This document shows, in pieces, positions 8,935 through 17,288 of a stretch of DNA of 64,000 bases; within the stretch, counting starts at the first letter, position 1, and the number at the start of each line of letters is the position of its first letter. The notes under the pieces were generated by a model that had not been told where the DNA came from, did not search any database, and worked only from the letters and a program-made list of their open reading frames with translations. Position numbers and translations under genes: made by a program. The stretch lies in NCBI GenBank assembly GCA_045531205.1, contig JAZSDN010000042.1, forward strand, positions 1 to 64,000. Reading direction: 5' to 3'. The DNA is from JAZNQL01 sp045531205 (GTDB lineage: Bacteria > Bacillota > Clostridia > UMGS1883 > UMGS1540).

Positions 8935-9057
8935 ATGATTTATGTCAAGCATGCACTGCTGACAGCAAAAAGAATGAATGAAGAGGGTGACTCGATTTTG
9001 GATATACCGGAACTTGAGCTGCTCTCTTTACGTACGGAGAAAGAATGGTGCGTATAA
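8935..9057 (+). CDS. Second small ORF, possibly coupled
   Basis: A 40-codon ORF (begins MIYVKHALLTAKRMNEEG, ends LRTEKEWCV) directly after the 8806 ORF. It has no strong ribosome binding site of its own, so it would depend on coupling. Not recognised. The two may be pieces of one decayed gene. Confidence 0.3.
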   Translation: MIYVKHALLTAKRMNEEGDSILDIPELELLSLRTEKEWCV

Positions 9058-9231
9058 TAGTCTCTCCGCTGAACAGAATACAGCTCCATGGTAAATTTTC
9101 GGCTTAATAAACAAAAAAATTTAATAGGCATCCACAAAAGAGTCTTGCTCTCTGATTTGTTGTGCCCATTTGGGAGGGGGAGTTGTCATTAAACTTAAAT
9201 ATTAAGCTACAGAAATGGACTGCAAGCAACC

Positions 9232-9252
9232 CGATTTGAAAAAATCGTTTTG
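9232..9252 (-). terminator. Weak hairpin downstream of the Toprim gene
   Basis: CGATTT (9232) and AAATCG (9242) flank a short loop, on the 3' side of the minus-strand gene ending at 9273. The minus-strand product lacks a clean T tract, so this is a tentative call. Confidence 0.25.
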
Positions 9253-9272
9253 ATACAGCCCATTTTGCATGT

Positions 9273-10163
9273 CTAGCATCTTTTTTCTAACCGTTTCTCT
9301 AACAAAGCCTCATTCCAATCCTTAACTAACTCTAATGTTATAGATTCTATTTCATTATGTTTTTCTTTAATTTTTTTTACAAAGTTGCAACCTGCCTCAT
9401 CATTATCAACACACAAATATGCATCTTTATATTTCAATCCATATCTTTGTATTGTTGTATCAATCACAATGTCCTTAAGTCCGCTCATACTCATCAGGAC
9501 ACAATCTTTTAGACTTTCATTATACAATTCATAAAAACTTATCATATCAATAGCACTTTCAAAGAAATAAGCTTTTTCTGGTTTTCCTAAACACAAGCTA
9601 ACCCCATAGCCTATAGCACTGCCGCCTAATACTCTTCTGTATTTTGCATAATCTTGGCTAGACCGAATTTCTCCGCCCACAACCTTTCCTTTATCATCCA
9701 AGGCTTTAAACACAATGTTTTTGCGTTCGTCCTGCTTTAAAATGCCCTTATCAAGCAACAGTTTAACAGTCTTGTAAGAAATACCTCTTTTTTGACACAA
9801 ATATGCAATGGCATTTTTCTCATTATAATTTTCGTGTATTTCTTCTAAAACCTTTATGTTGCTTTTAGAATGAGATTCTTTGCTATCTTCAATATCAACA
9901 AAGTGTGGTTCGTTCTTAAAAATAAATTCCATAGCATCACAGAAGGATAAGTTGTAAAACTCTTTGACAAAATCTATTGTATGGCTGCAAATTCCTCTGC
10001 TATACCAAACAAATGAATGTCTTTTTATTCTAAGACTATCATGCATTTCAGTGGTAAAATAGCTACCCACTCTTTTAACTTTTCTTCCATTTTTTATCAA
10101 AAATTGAGCAATGTCAACGCTATTCGCTTTATAGATTTCTTCCTTAGAGCAAAACTTTCCCAT
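9273..10163 (-). CDS. Toprim / DUF3991 primase-like protein of mobile elements
   Basis: A 296-residue protein. The ATG at 10163 follows GAGGAGTATGTAAA and is chosen over an upstream start at 10196. Residues about 1-120 resemble a primase zinc-binding-type domain without its cysteines (YFTTEMHDSLRIKRHSFVWY). Residues about 170-290 are a Toprim fold: the glutamate in KAYFFESAIDMISFY, and the DxD-type segment YLCVDNDEAG. Such DUF3991-Toprim proteins belong to the DNA-processing module of ICEs and plasmids, where they probably help prime transferred or replicating DNA. It is a leftover of the element's backbone. Confidence 0.75.
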   Translation of the reverse strand: MGKFCSKEEIYKANSVDIAQFLIKNGRKVKRVGSYFTTEMHDSLRIKRHSFVWYSRGICSHTIDFVKEFYNLSFCDAMEFIFKNEPHFVDIEDSKESHSKSNIKVLEEIHENYNEKNAIAYLCQKRGISYKTVKLLLDKGILKQDERKNIVFKALDDKGKVVGGEIRSSQDYAKYRRVLGGSAIGYGVSLCLGKPEKAYFFESAIDMISFYELYNESLKDCVLMSMSGLKDIVIDTTIQRYGLKYKDAYLCVDNDEAGCNFVKKIKEKHNEIESITLELVKDWNEALLEKRLEKRC

Positions 10164-10164
10164 T

Positions 10165-10312
10165 TTACATACTCCTCTGTAATCCAAAGAATCCACTAAT
10201 AAAATTTAATCGAGAGGGATTAGTATAATCAAATATATAATCCCTCTTTGCCAGGCTTTTTACTTTTTCTAGAAAAGCTGTCTTGCTGGCTATAAAGTTT
10301 TTTGATTTAATA
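10165..10312 (-). pseudogene. Possible truncated ORF upstream of the Toprim gene
   Basis: An open frame runs on the minus strand from inside the end of the Hsp70 gene to a stop at 10165, where TAA is followed after one base by the Toprim ATG. The residues before the stop are SRLNFISGFFGLQRSM. The close coupling suggests the tail of a gene that once preceded the Toprim gene and was cut when the Hsp70 cargo was inserted. Not recognised, and weak evidence. Confidence 0.25.
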
Positions 10313-12490
10313 TCAATCTTCTTCTGTAATTTTGAAATACTTCTCAAGCACGGGATTTTCACTTATATTTCTTAAAAATAAATCCCTGTTTTCATCTAAT
10401 TTAAGAATAATCGCTCCCGCCTGATGTTTAACATATCCATTAATTTTCTTATATAAAAACGGCTGGTTCTCAAAATGTTTTTTTGCGTGGTTTACAACTC
10501 TTTGTTTATCTTCATCTGTCATAATATCATTAAGCGAAAGTAATAATGCATACATATCTCCAATTATTGTGTCATCAATATCTGCGGTCTTTTCAATCTT
10601 CGAAAGTGCTGCATTGATTACATCTTGAATATTGCTTGCGTTTTTAAGTCTATCCATCAATATGTCGTATTTTCTCTCGAAATCCTTAGGCTTATTCTTC
10701 CGCCAATCACTAAGCATATTGATTTCATTTGCCGCTAAAACCCTCACGCCGTCTGACGAAATCAATTTTGACGCCTCTTTATCATCGCTGTCGATTTGCT
10801 TGTATTCAAGTGTTTCTATCATACCGATTGAGCGACCTTCTGCAAAAAGCTGTAACCTTATTGACTGCAATCCATCAATATACAGGCTATATTCAATAGG
10901 TGTTCCCTCAGCACAAGTCTTGTTAAGATTTATTATCTTGCGAGATATGATTTCACAGGGAAGATTTTTCGTTGCGCCTTCACCCGAATAAACCTCTACA
11001 CATAGCTTGTCTGATTTTTTTGCCATACGGAGTTTCCCCTCGATATATTCACTTTGATAGGGAAGGGGTGTGCCCGCTTCTGCTATACGAGTTATGTAGC
11101 TGCCATCAAGACCAATGCTGAGCGATGTTCCTAAAATTGCATCAGAATAATTTCTAACAGAATGGAAATTTTCGCTATCGTTATGGATTGCCGCCTTATA
11201 TTCGTGACAACAATAATGGTAATAACTTGCACCTCTTGCGACAGACAAATCTCCATCAAGGCAATCCTGGCACTTAAAACCAAAGAAATCATTTAATCGA
11301 TCTTTAATTGGCGGGGAATATATCATGCCGCCATTTAACAGAACGGTTGTAACCTCAAAATCATTTCCCATTTTTCTTTTTGCTTTTGCAAGGCATTCTA
11401 AAATTGGATAAATAATATTCCCTCGCATATCTTTTTCGGGAAGTTTTAAAAGATTGTATACATTATCTAGTTTAAGATGCTTTGCTAAAAAAGGCTCTAT
11501 AATGTCATCAATGTCTTCAGGGTAGAGAGTGTCATCATAACGATAATCCTGATACAAATATGGAATTGATATTTCAAAAGAAACATCAATCGGGTCTTTT
11601 TCATATACCCCGATTTCCTCTGTATATTGCTTTTTGATAGATTCAGCCTGTTCTTTCAGCTTAATCATAATAGTTTTTTTATTTTTAGGTGATAAGCCAT
11701 ACTTATTTATAAACCTTTTATACATAAACTCCGCTATTGCAAGGTCAAAATTATCGCCTGCAAATGGCGTATGTGAAGAATATGCAATTGACTCGTGTTT
11801 TGCAATCATCTCAACCTCATCAGAGCAAGGCGGTATTTTATAAATTGCAATATCAAGTGTTCCTCCGCCAATATCATATACCAAAATATGTTGTTCCTTT
11901 GTAATATCAAAAATTTCTTGTGATATTTTTCCTTGCTGATTTTCTGCAAGGAAAGCATAAAGAACTGCAAGTGGCTCTGTAATAATAACTTTGTGTTCCT
12001 TTTCATCAGTATTTATTCCTGCAATACGCATGGCTTCTTTGGTTGCTTTTTGACTTGCTGCGGGGAAGGATGCAGGAACAGCTACAACAATATCTTCTTT
12101 ATCTCCATTGGAAATTGACTTAGTTGTCAACCACTTTAATATTTTTGCAGAAATTTCTGCCGGCGTGCGTTCTTTGATATCATCCTCTAGATGATCTATG
12201 TATTGTTTTTCTCCCATCATTGATTTAACACTTCTGACAATTCTTCCTTCTCGCATAGATGCTTTTGCCGAATCGCCAACCACATAATTTATTCCGTCTG
12301 CGGTTGTTTCATCGTTAAACTTCACAACCGACGGAATAATCGTTTCCCTACAGGTTTGTCCATCCTTGTTAAAGGTCTTTATTTCAACAACATTTGTTTT
12401 TGTATTACCGGAAGAGGTAACAATACTTTCCGCCATAACTGAATTTGTAGTTCCCAAATCTATTCCGTAGTAAAAGTTCTTCTTATCCAT
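10313..12490 (-). CDS. Hsp70 (DnaK-like) chaperone, divergent
   Basis: A 725-residue Hsp70-family ATPase distinct from housekeeping DnaK. The actin-like ATPase motifs are present: phosphate-1 GIDLGTTNSV (9-18), VVAVPASFPAASQ (about 135-147), ITEPLAVLYAF (170-180), phosphate-2 DIGGGTLD (206-213) and the adenosine loop VLLNGGMI (about 395). A beta-type substrate domain follows (about 450-570), then a helical tail. It lacks the conserved C-terminal EEVD-like or DnaK tail. It is the last gene of a minus-strand operon after a GrpE-like protein and a metallo-hydrolase, which suggests a dedicated chaperone module. Client proteins are unknown. Confidence 0.85.
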   Translation of the reverse strand: MDKKNFYYGIDLGTTNSVMAESIVTSSGNTKTNVVEIKTFNKDGQTCRETIIPSVVKFNDETTADGINYVVGDSAKASMREGRIVRSVKSMMGEKQYIDHLEDDIKERTPAEISAKILKWLTTKSISNGDKEDIVVAVPASFPAASQKATKEAMRIAGINTDEKEHKVIITEPLAVLYAFLAENQQGKISQEIFDITKEQHILVYDIGGGTLDIAIYKIPPCSDEVEMIAKHESIAYSSHTPFAGDNFDLAIAEFMYKRFINKYGLSPKNKKTIMIKLKEQAESIKKQYTEEIGVYEKDPIDVSFEISIPYLYQDYRYDDTLYPEDIDDIIEPFLAKHLKLDNVYNLLKLPEKDMRGNIIYPILECLAKAKRKMGNDFEVTTVLLNGGMIYSPPIKDRLNDFFGFKCQDCLDGDLSVARGASYYHYCCHEYKAAIHNDSENFHSVRNYSDAILGTSLSIGLDGSYITRIAEAGTPLPYQSEYIEGKLRMAKKSDKLCVEVYSGEGATKNLPCEIISRKIINLNKTCAEGTPIEYSLYIDGLQSIRLQLFAEGRSIGMIETLEYKQIDSDDKEASKLISSDGVRVLAANEINMLSDWRKNKPKDFERKYDILMDRLKNASNIQDVINAALSKIEKTADIDDTIIGDMYALLLSLNDIMTDEDKQRVVNHAKKHFENQPFLYKKINGYVKHQAGAIILKLDENRDLFLRNISENPVLEKYFKITEED

Positions 12491-12495
12491 TGTAA

Positions 12496-13647
12496 TTAAT
12501 TTTCCTCCCTTGCTTCTCTGACTTCAGGATAGCTGATTATATATTCATCGCCGTATTTCCAACCCGTTGTTACTATCTCAACAAGCTTTTTTTCGTTTTT
12601 TGAAAATTCACTTCCGTAGTAATTGTAAATAGCCAAATCATTATCTGAAATTTCAATTTTTTTACCAATGTCTTCAAGGGGAATAACAGTTGAAATTTCA
12701 GTTGATTTTAAAAATCTCAGCATTTGCCTTAAAATGATGATAGCAGAATTTACTCTGTCCTCAAATTCGACTCTTTCTCGTCTGAATTCATTAAGTATCT
12801 GTTCTGCATAAATCGAGTTATCGAGAATACTTCCATACTCTTTTGCGTTAAGTTTTTTGTAAAATTCAAGAATTACGGTAGCTTTTGCTTCTTCTGCAGA
12901 TTGGTCAATGCTTTCTTTCAGGTCATCATAGTTGTCGACCGCAGCATCAAGCGCTGCCTTAAGGTTTTCAATGCGAAACTCAAGAGCCTGAACATACTCT
13001 CCAATAGAATCTCCCGTTTTTTCTGTCTTAATCTCAATAACCTTCTTCAGTCTTTCCTTGTTGCGCTCAATTGAGCTTTTTGCGATATCATTTGCGGTAA
13101 CTTTTTCACCAAGGTTTCCTCTTTCAATTACAGCATTTACAAGCATCTGGATTGTTTTTTGACAAAATTTGTCCATATACCTTTTGGCAATAAGCTCATA
13201 TTTTCTGCCATGACTTAATTCATCATCACAGATAAGCATTTTGCATATTAAATACTTGGACGGAAAAATCGTTTTTCCATAATCATCCGTTGTGTCAAGC
13301 AAATCTGTCATTATGCTTCTGGCATCCTCGGCGGTTTCTGTTTTGCCTTTTAAAAGGTCTTTAATCTTCATCATATTTTCAAAGGTCTTTTGTTCAGCAA
13401 AAACTCTTTTACCCCTGCCAAAAAGAACAACCTTACGAAGTAATCTTTCGAAATCGTCAAAGCTTCCCTTATAGCTAAAGCTTTTTCTTGCGTCATCATA
13501 AAGTTCGTCGTTTTCTCGCTTTGGATTTTGCATACAAACAGAAATCGCAAGCCATTCATCACGAAAGCCTTCTCCCAGCTCGCCTTCCTTTTTTGCCTTT
13601 TCCAATTCTCTATCCATTATTTGTTTATAAATCGCATCGTATCTCAA
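12496..13647 (-). CDS. GrpE-like protein with long helical N-terminus
   Basis: About 383 residues if started at the TTG at 13647. That TTG is 9 bases after a GGAGG lying inside the end of the upstream gene, and I prefer it to the ATG at 13668. Residues 1-190 are an unrecognised helical region; 190-310 are strongly charged coiled coil (ENLKAALDAAVDNYDDLKES). The last 60 residues (VIPLEDIGKKIEI... VTTGWKYGDEYIISYPEV) resemble the GrpE beta-domain, including the Gly-Trp/Tyr and Val-end pattern. It lies 5 bases before the Hsp70 gene, so a nucleotide-exchange-factor role for that Hsp70 is inferred. The match is partial. Confidence 0.55.
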   Translation of the reverse strand: MRYDAIYKQIMDRELEKAKKEGELGEGFRDEWLAISVCMQNPKRENDELYDDARKSFSYKGSFDDFERLLRKVVLFGRGKRVFAEQKTFENMMKIKDLLKGKTETAEDARSIMTDLLDTTDDYGKTIFPSKYLICKMLICDDELSHGRKYELIAKRYMDKFCQKTIQMLVNAVIERGNLGEKVTANDIAKSSIERNKERLKKVIEIKTEKTGDSIGEYVQALEFRIENLKAALDAAVDNYDDLKESIDQSAEEAKATVILEFYKKLNAKEYGSILDNSIYAEQILNEFRRERVEFEDRVNSAIIILRQMLRFLKSTEISTVIPLEDIGKKIEISDNDLAIYNYYGSEFSKNEKKLVEIVTTGWKYGDEYIISYPEVREAREEN

Positions 13648-13648
13648 T

Positions 13649-14746
13649 TTATTTGTCCTCCAATACATAGATTTTATTTTTTTCGCATTTTATTGGCTTG
13701 CCTTTCATCTGCTTGTCAAATGCTATTTTCTTAGAAACGTCATAATCAGAAATAACACCCAGTTTCTTTCCCATATGAACAAGAAATATTTTCTTCGGAT
13801 TCAGTTGTTTTACGAAGTTGTAAAGTTCATCAAAGCTTGCGTGGTTTGAAAACAACTTATCTCCATTTATAAGTTTTCTTACACCAAACCCTGTATCCTT
13901 TCGTGCAATAATGATATCGGGTTCCTTGTTTTTTATCGGCAAAATGCCGCTACCATAAACATAATGTCCAAGACTTTGAAAAGCTTTTGCAGTGCTGTGA
14001 ATTTCTTTTGTTAAGCCTACAAAAAGCTTTTCGTTGTTATTTTCCTTTATCCAAAGCAGAAGTTCAAGAAGCTTTGATATATCCTTGATGGTTATCACAC
14101 TGTTTTTTTCAAGCTGTATTGCTTTTTGTTTTTTAACAAACGGTGAGTATGCCTTTGTGGCATTCATAATCAGTATGTCAGGACTAAAATCAAGACTACG
14201 CATTTCATTAACTCCATATCCCGGTTGAAAATCTCCTGTGTATAAAACGTCGTGGTTTTTTGTCCGTATTCTTGTCACAACCGCTCCCAAACAGTGACCT
14301 GCCGGATACATAGTGATTTGGGCTTCTTTGTCAGTTCCTTTATTTATGTAAAACGGAGTAAGCAGAGAACATTCCTTAATCTTTTCAATCTCATTTTCGC
14401 AAAAAACACGCTCGGCAGAGCTTTGTGCATTATCTCTGCCGTAAGTCAAAAATTGCAACCGAATTAACTCTTTTGTTGTTTTGGTTGCAAATACAGGAAC
14501 ATCTCCTTTTAATCTAAACAACTGTGGCAAAGCTCCGATGTGATCCCCATGAGCGTGAGAGAGGATGATGGCATCAAGATTTTTAAATGAATCCACACAA
14601 TTTTGAAGTAAAAAATCAAAGTCGGGGAACTGTCTGTTTGCCTTGTTTGTTCCGCAATCCAATAACAACTTAATACCATCAACCTCTAAATAATAACAAG
14701 AAGCTCCTATCTCTTCCGCACCACCAAGTGCTACGAATCTACCGAT
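13649..14746 (-). CDS. Metallo-beta-lactamase-fold hydrolase, beta-CASP-like
   Basis: About 365 residues. Metal-binding motifs: SHAHGDHIGALP (HxHxDH), PAGHCLGAV, LYTGDFQPG and, near the C-terminus, FSNHASFDELY and FLVHMGKKLG, the order seen in CPSF/RNase J-type nucleases. The usual acidic beta-CASP motif is replaced by MNATKAYSP and the CASP insert is short. The homologous N-terminus (GRFVALGGAEEIGASCYYLE) starts before any ATG, GTG or TTG; the codon at the right distance from AAAGGAG is ATC at 14746. The only nearby ATG (14754) is in another frame and overlaps the ribosome binding site. Function is probably nucleic-acid or small-molecule hydrolysis; the partners are the downstream chaperone genes. 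Confidence 0.7.
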   Translation of the reverse strand: MGRFVALGGAEEIGASCYYLEVDGIKLLLDCGTNKANRQFPDFDFLLQNCVDSFKNLDAIILSHAHGDHIGALPQLFRLKGDVPVFATKTTKELIRLQFLTYGRDNAQSSAERVFCENEIEKIKECSLLTPFYINKGTDKEAQITMYPAGHCLGAVVTRIRTKNHDVLYTGDFQPGYGVNEMRSLDFSPDILIMNATKAYSPFVKKQKAIQLEKNSVITIKDISKLLELLLWIKENNNEKLFVGLTKEIHSTAKAFQSLGHYVYGSGILPIKNKEPDIIIARKDTGFGVRKLINGDKLFSNHASFDELYNFVKQLNPKKIFLVHMGKKLGVISDYDVSKKIAFDKQMKGKPIKCEKNKIYVLEDK

Positions 14747-14760
14747 AAGATCATCTCCTT

Positions 14761-15441
14761 TTATTTAACCTCTAAAATTTCAATAGCTCCAACATTAAAT
14801 GCAGTCATTTTGGGTTTTCCCAAAAGCATACCGTTTTTATATTCCGCCGCCTTACAGGTGACAAAAGCACCTACCTCTTGTTCGTTACAAAAAATAATAT
14901 AGTTTTTATTGTTATGCTTAATAATGATGTTATTCCCATTATTAAACGCTTTTTTAATTTGTTCAACATTATCCTTGTAGACTAATTTAATTCTGTTTGA
15001 TTCGGGCATTTTATGGTATTTTGTCAGTGCGTACAATCTGTATGTAAGGTCATATTCTTCGTTTGGCATATTACTTCCGCTGTCCATAGCCATTACGGTC
15101 TTAGCCTGTTTTGCGAATCCATCTTCGATTTGAGAGAGTTCGTTTTTGTATTTTTCAAAACCGTATTTATTAATACAATGCACAAAGATATCCCAACAAT
15201 CAGGTGCCAAACCTATTTCTTCTAACATGTTATAGCATTCAAATATTTCTCTTTCAGTTTTAAGCACATCAGTCATTGACTCTGTTTCTTCACCATCAAA
15301 TGTGTGCAGTACAATACGGTTAATCAGTCTTCCTACCGTCAATGTTATCTCGTACGAAAACTCCTGCGCATCATCATTCAGCAGTTTGCAAATACTTTCC
15401 AAAAATCCGTAATCATTACTCTTAAATTCCTTAATTGTCAA
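14761..15441 (-). CDS. Hypothetical protein upstream of the hydrolase-chaperone genes
   Basis: A 226-residue protein I do not recognise. Residues 1-130 are helical and acidic; residues 150-226 look like a small beta domain (IIIKHNNKNYIIFCNEQEVGAF). No signal peptide, membrane segment or catalytic motif is seen. Its stop overlaps the ribosome binding site of the metallo-hydrolase gene, so it is probably the first gene of the four-gene operon 14761-10313 (unknown, hydrolase, GrpE-like, Hsp70). Confidence 0.55.
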   Translation of the reverse strand: MTIKEFKSNDYGFLESICKLLNDDAQEFSYEITLTVGRLINRIVLHTFDGEETESMTDVLKTEREIFECYNMLEEIGLAPDCWDIFVHCINKYGFEKYKNELSQIEDGFAKQAKTVMAMDSGSNMPNEEYDLTYRLYALTKYHKMPESNRIKLVYKDNVEQIKKAFNNGNNIIIKHNNKNYIIFCNEQEVGAFVTCKAAEYKNGMLLGKPKMTAFNVGAIEILEVK

Positions 15442-15485
15442 TTTAATGTTCCTCTCTTATTTATTATATGTATCTTTAATGTCTT

Positions 15486-15602
15486 TTAGCTATTCGAATC
15501 TGCCATATCCGCCATAAATGTAGCCACAATCAGCCTATCCATGTTGTCAAATTCCGATTTTTTTACAATTTCTTTCAAATCGTCCATGTATTCTGGCTTA
15601 AT
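15486..15602 (-). pseudogene. Tail fragment of a third copy of the 16330 paralogue family
   Basis: This stretch encodes PEYMDDLKEIVKKSEFDN...DRLIVATFMADMAD, almost the same as the C-terminus of the gene at 16330-17022 (PEYMDDLRETAKKSEFDN...DRLIVATFMTDMAK). DNA identity is high over ~100 bases. No start or upstream coding region remains; the frame is closed just before the match. It is the remnant of a duplicated gene joined by recombination to unrelated debris on its 5' side. Confidence 0.75.
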
Positions 15603-15958
15603 TCCTTCCCAATGTCAGTTCTTCATTCAACGGAATAATCCTGACATCATCCTTTACCCAATCAACAACTGCATCCGTTGTGGTTATTTTATAAAAATCC
15701 GAGTCATCCAAAGACAGTCGTTTATATCTCCTCGTTCCATAAGGTCGCAAAATAGCAAACGCAGCTTATCCTTTTTGGTAATAAATATATCCTCTTTGAA
15801 ATTGTAACAATGCATATATGATTAGCATATTCTTTCAATTTGCCCCATATCTTTTGTGTAATTCGGGACTGTCCGGCTCACGTGATCCTATATTAATTTG
15901 CTGATATGAACGAAACCAAGATGCTCTATCATTATCATCCAATGGGATAATATTAGAG
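15603..15958 (-). pseudogene. Degenerate coding remnants
   Basis: Short open stretches on the minus strand (around 15835-15955 SNIIPLDDNDRASWF...SPELHKRYGAN, and around 15610-15700 VVDWVKDDVRIIPLNEELTL) are broken by stops and frameshifts and have no starts. They look like decayed protein-coding DNA of unknown family. No other feature is seen here. Confidence 0.45.
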
Positions 15959-16153
15959 CTAATTACTTACCTTTTTAATTTCATCTTGCTCAATTTCCAC
16001 AACCTTGTATTTAGGATTTCTTATCAATAAACCGTCTATTGTATCAACTAAACACACTTTCCCATTTCTATCTATATGGTAAAATTCCCTATATTCTTTA
16101 GGTATAACAATACGACCAAGCTTGTCAACCTTTATTAGCATTCCTACTCTCAT
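15959..16153 (-). CDS. AbrB/SpoVT-family DNA-binding protein
   Basis: A 64-residue protein. Residues 3-50 (MLIKVDKLGRIVIPKEYREFY ... KVCLVDTIDGLLIRNPKY, shown in part) are the swapped-hairpin AbrB DNA-binding domain, with the typical D-x-x-GRIVIPKE core. AAGGAGG precedes the ATG. Small proteins of this kind are transition-state-type regulators or MazE-like antitoxins. No toxin gene is adjacent; the DNA downstream is decayed, so a lost partner is possible. It may regulate the cargo genes around it. Confidence 0.85.
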   Translation of the reverse strand: MRVGMLIKVDKLGRIVIPKEYREFYHIDRNGKVCLVDTIDGLLIRNPKYKVVEIEQDEIKKVSN

Positions 16154-16174
16154 TCTTGTTCCTCCTTAATAACC

Positions 16175-16192
16175 GTTAAGAATTTTCTTAAC
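16175..16192. promoter_or_regulatory. Perfect palindrome upstream of the AbrB-like gene
   Basis: GTTAAGAATTTTCTTAAC is a perfect 18-base palindrome located ~20 bases upstream of the AbrB-family start, beyond its ribosome binding site. It is a likely operator, perhaps for autoregulation. Confidence 0.45.
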
Positions 16193-16329
16193 TTCTTCGG
16201 TTTCTGCCCATGTCTACTCTGATTTATAAAGTAAAACCTTGAACTTCTGGTATCCTGATTACTCTTTTTGTTTGTTTCTCGCAATTAATAATGCCTCCGG
16301 TTTTTTATGTGTATTTTTATTTTAAACAT

Positions 16330-17022
16330 TTACTTTGCCATATCAGTCATAAATGTAGCTACAATCAGCCTATCCACATTGTCAAATTCCGATTTTTTCG
16401 CAGTTTCTCTTAAGTCATCCATATATTCCGGCTTAATTATTTTTGACGCGGGATTGTTTTCAATGTGCTTGGCAAATTCTCTTATACCGCACATAAGCTC
16501 AATGCTAAAACTACAGCCATTCATCCTTTGAAACGCAAAATTATATGTAGATATAGCACTGTTCAAAAGCTCAATTTGTGTTTTTGATTCTGAAATCTCG
16601 AAAACCTCGTCTAAAAACTTTGTAATTCTCTCAAGTGCAATTAGGCATCTTTTGCCCTCTTTTTTATCAAGCTTTCCAGATGAGTCTTCTTCAAGAATGC
16701 ACTCCAATGTATTATAGGCACTCAGATTATCCGATAAAATCATAATACGTTCTTCGTCACCTGTATAGAAAGCGCAGGACACAGTATCTCGCAGCACACA
16801 GTTCTTTATATACCCCGCAACTACTTCAGGCGTTCCAAAAGAGTTATATTGTGTCTGACTTATTTGCTGTGCCGCATTGATTGTACTGCTGTCTTTTATG
16901 TAATAACTATCCGACTCAATCGCCATGCCGTGATAAAGTGCTGCCGGCATACTCCAGCTTTCTTGCTCTCCGTAGAGTTTTTTTGCTGATAATAATTCTT
17001 CCTTTGTATAAATATTATTCAA
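16330..17022 (-). CDS. Hypothetical protein, paralogue of the 17289 gene
   Basis: About 230 residues from a TTG start at 17022, which sits 10 bases after GGAGG. A GTG at 17109 would add 29 residues across a hairpin and overlap the previous gene, and is less likely. Not recognised. Residues about 25-80 (SWSMPAALYHG...PEVVAGYIKNCVLRD) match the 17289-17993 product (AWKLPAAMYFD...DAIAGYIKHHLIYD), so the two are paralogues. The C-terminus recurs as a relic at 15486. The protein is helical and acidic with no signal peptide. Repeated copies suggest a diversifying or immunity-type family, which is inference. Confidence 0.6.
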   Translation of the reverse strand: MNNIYTKEELLSAKKLYGEQESWSMPAALYHGMAIESDSYYIKDSSTINAAQQISQTQYNSFGTPEVVAGYIKNCVLRDTVSCAFYTGDEERIMILSDNLSAYNTLECILEEDSSGKLDKKEGKRCLIALERITKFLDEVFEISESKTQIELLNSAISTYNFAFQRMNGCSFSIELMCGIREFAKHIENNPASKIIKPEYMDDLRETAKKSEFDNVDRLIVATFMTDMAK

Positions 17023-17058
17023 TTTGAAACTTCCTCCAAAACTATTTTTGCGCTTTTC

Positions 17059-17085
17059 CCAAGGGGAATATATTATTCCCCTTGG
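17059..17085. other. Strong hairpin between two minus-strand genes
   Basis: CCAAGGGGAATA pairs perfectly with TATTCCCCTTGG across a 3-base loop. It lies just after the stop of the 48-residue ORF and ~37 bases before the TTG start at 17022. There is no T tract, so it is more likely an RNA stabiliser, processing site or translational control element than a terminator. Confidence 0.5.
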
Positions 17086-17099
17086 AGCATAAATTCTGC

Positions 17100-17246
17100 C
17101 TATTTCCACTTAATCTTCGGCGTTGTGCTTGTACTCTTAACCTTTACAGAGCCAAAAGAGTAAGGCTTGTAAGTGCTGTATGAGCTACTCTTTCTCATTG
17201 AAGACATAACCTGTCTTCTAATTTTTCCAACCGGTCCAAATGCCAT
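17100..17246 (-). CDS. Small basic protein
   Basis: A 48-residue protein starting at ATG 17246 (MAFGPVGKIRRQVMSSMRKS). It is rich in Lys, Arg, Ser and Thr (SSYSTYKPYSFGSVKVKS). AAGGA lies ~11 bases upstream. Not recognised. It sits between the two paralogues at 17289 and 16330 on the same strand and so is probably co-transcribed. The basic composition suggests nucleic-acid or membrane contact, but this is speculative. Confidence 0.45.
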   Translation of the reverse strand: MAFGPVGKIRRQVMSSMRKSSSYSTYKPYSFGSVKVKSTSTTPKIKWK

Positions 17247-17288
17247 AATTACATCTATCCTTTCCTTTAAAATTTTATATTTCAACTC

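Noticed and set aside
13649..13668. 20-base overlap of the metallo-hydrolase and GrpE-like genes (ATG start at 13668)
   Set aside because: A TTG at 13647 has the correct 9-base distance from GGAGG; the ATG has no ribosome binding site.
16330..17109. GTG start at 17109 for the 16330 gene
   Set aside because: It would translate a strong hairpin and overlap the previous ORF; the TTG at 17022 has GGAGG and matches the start context of its paralogue.
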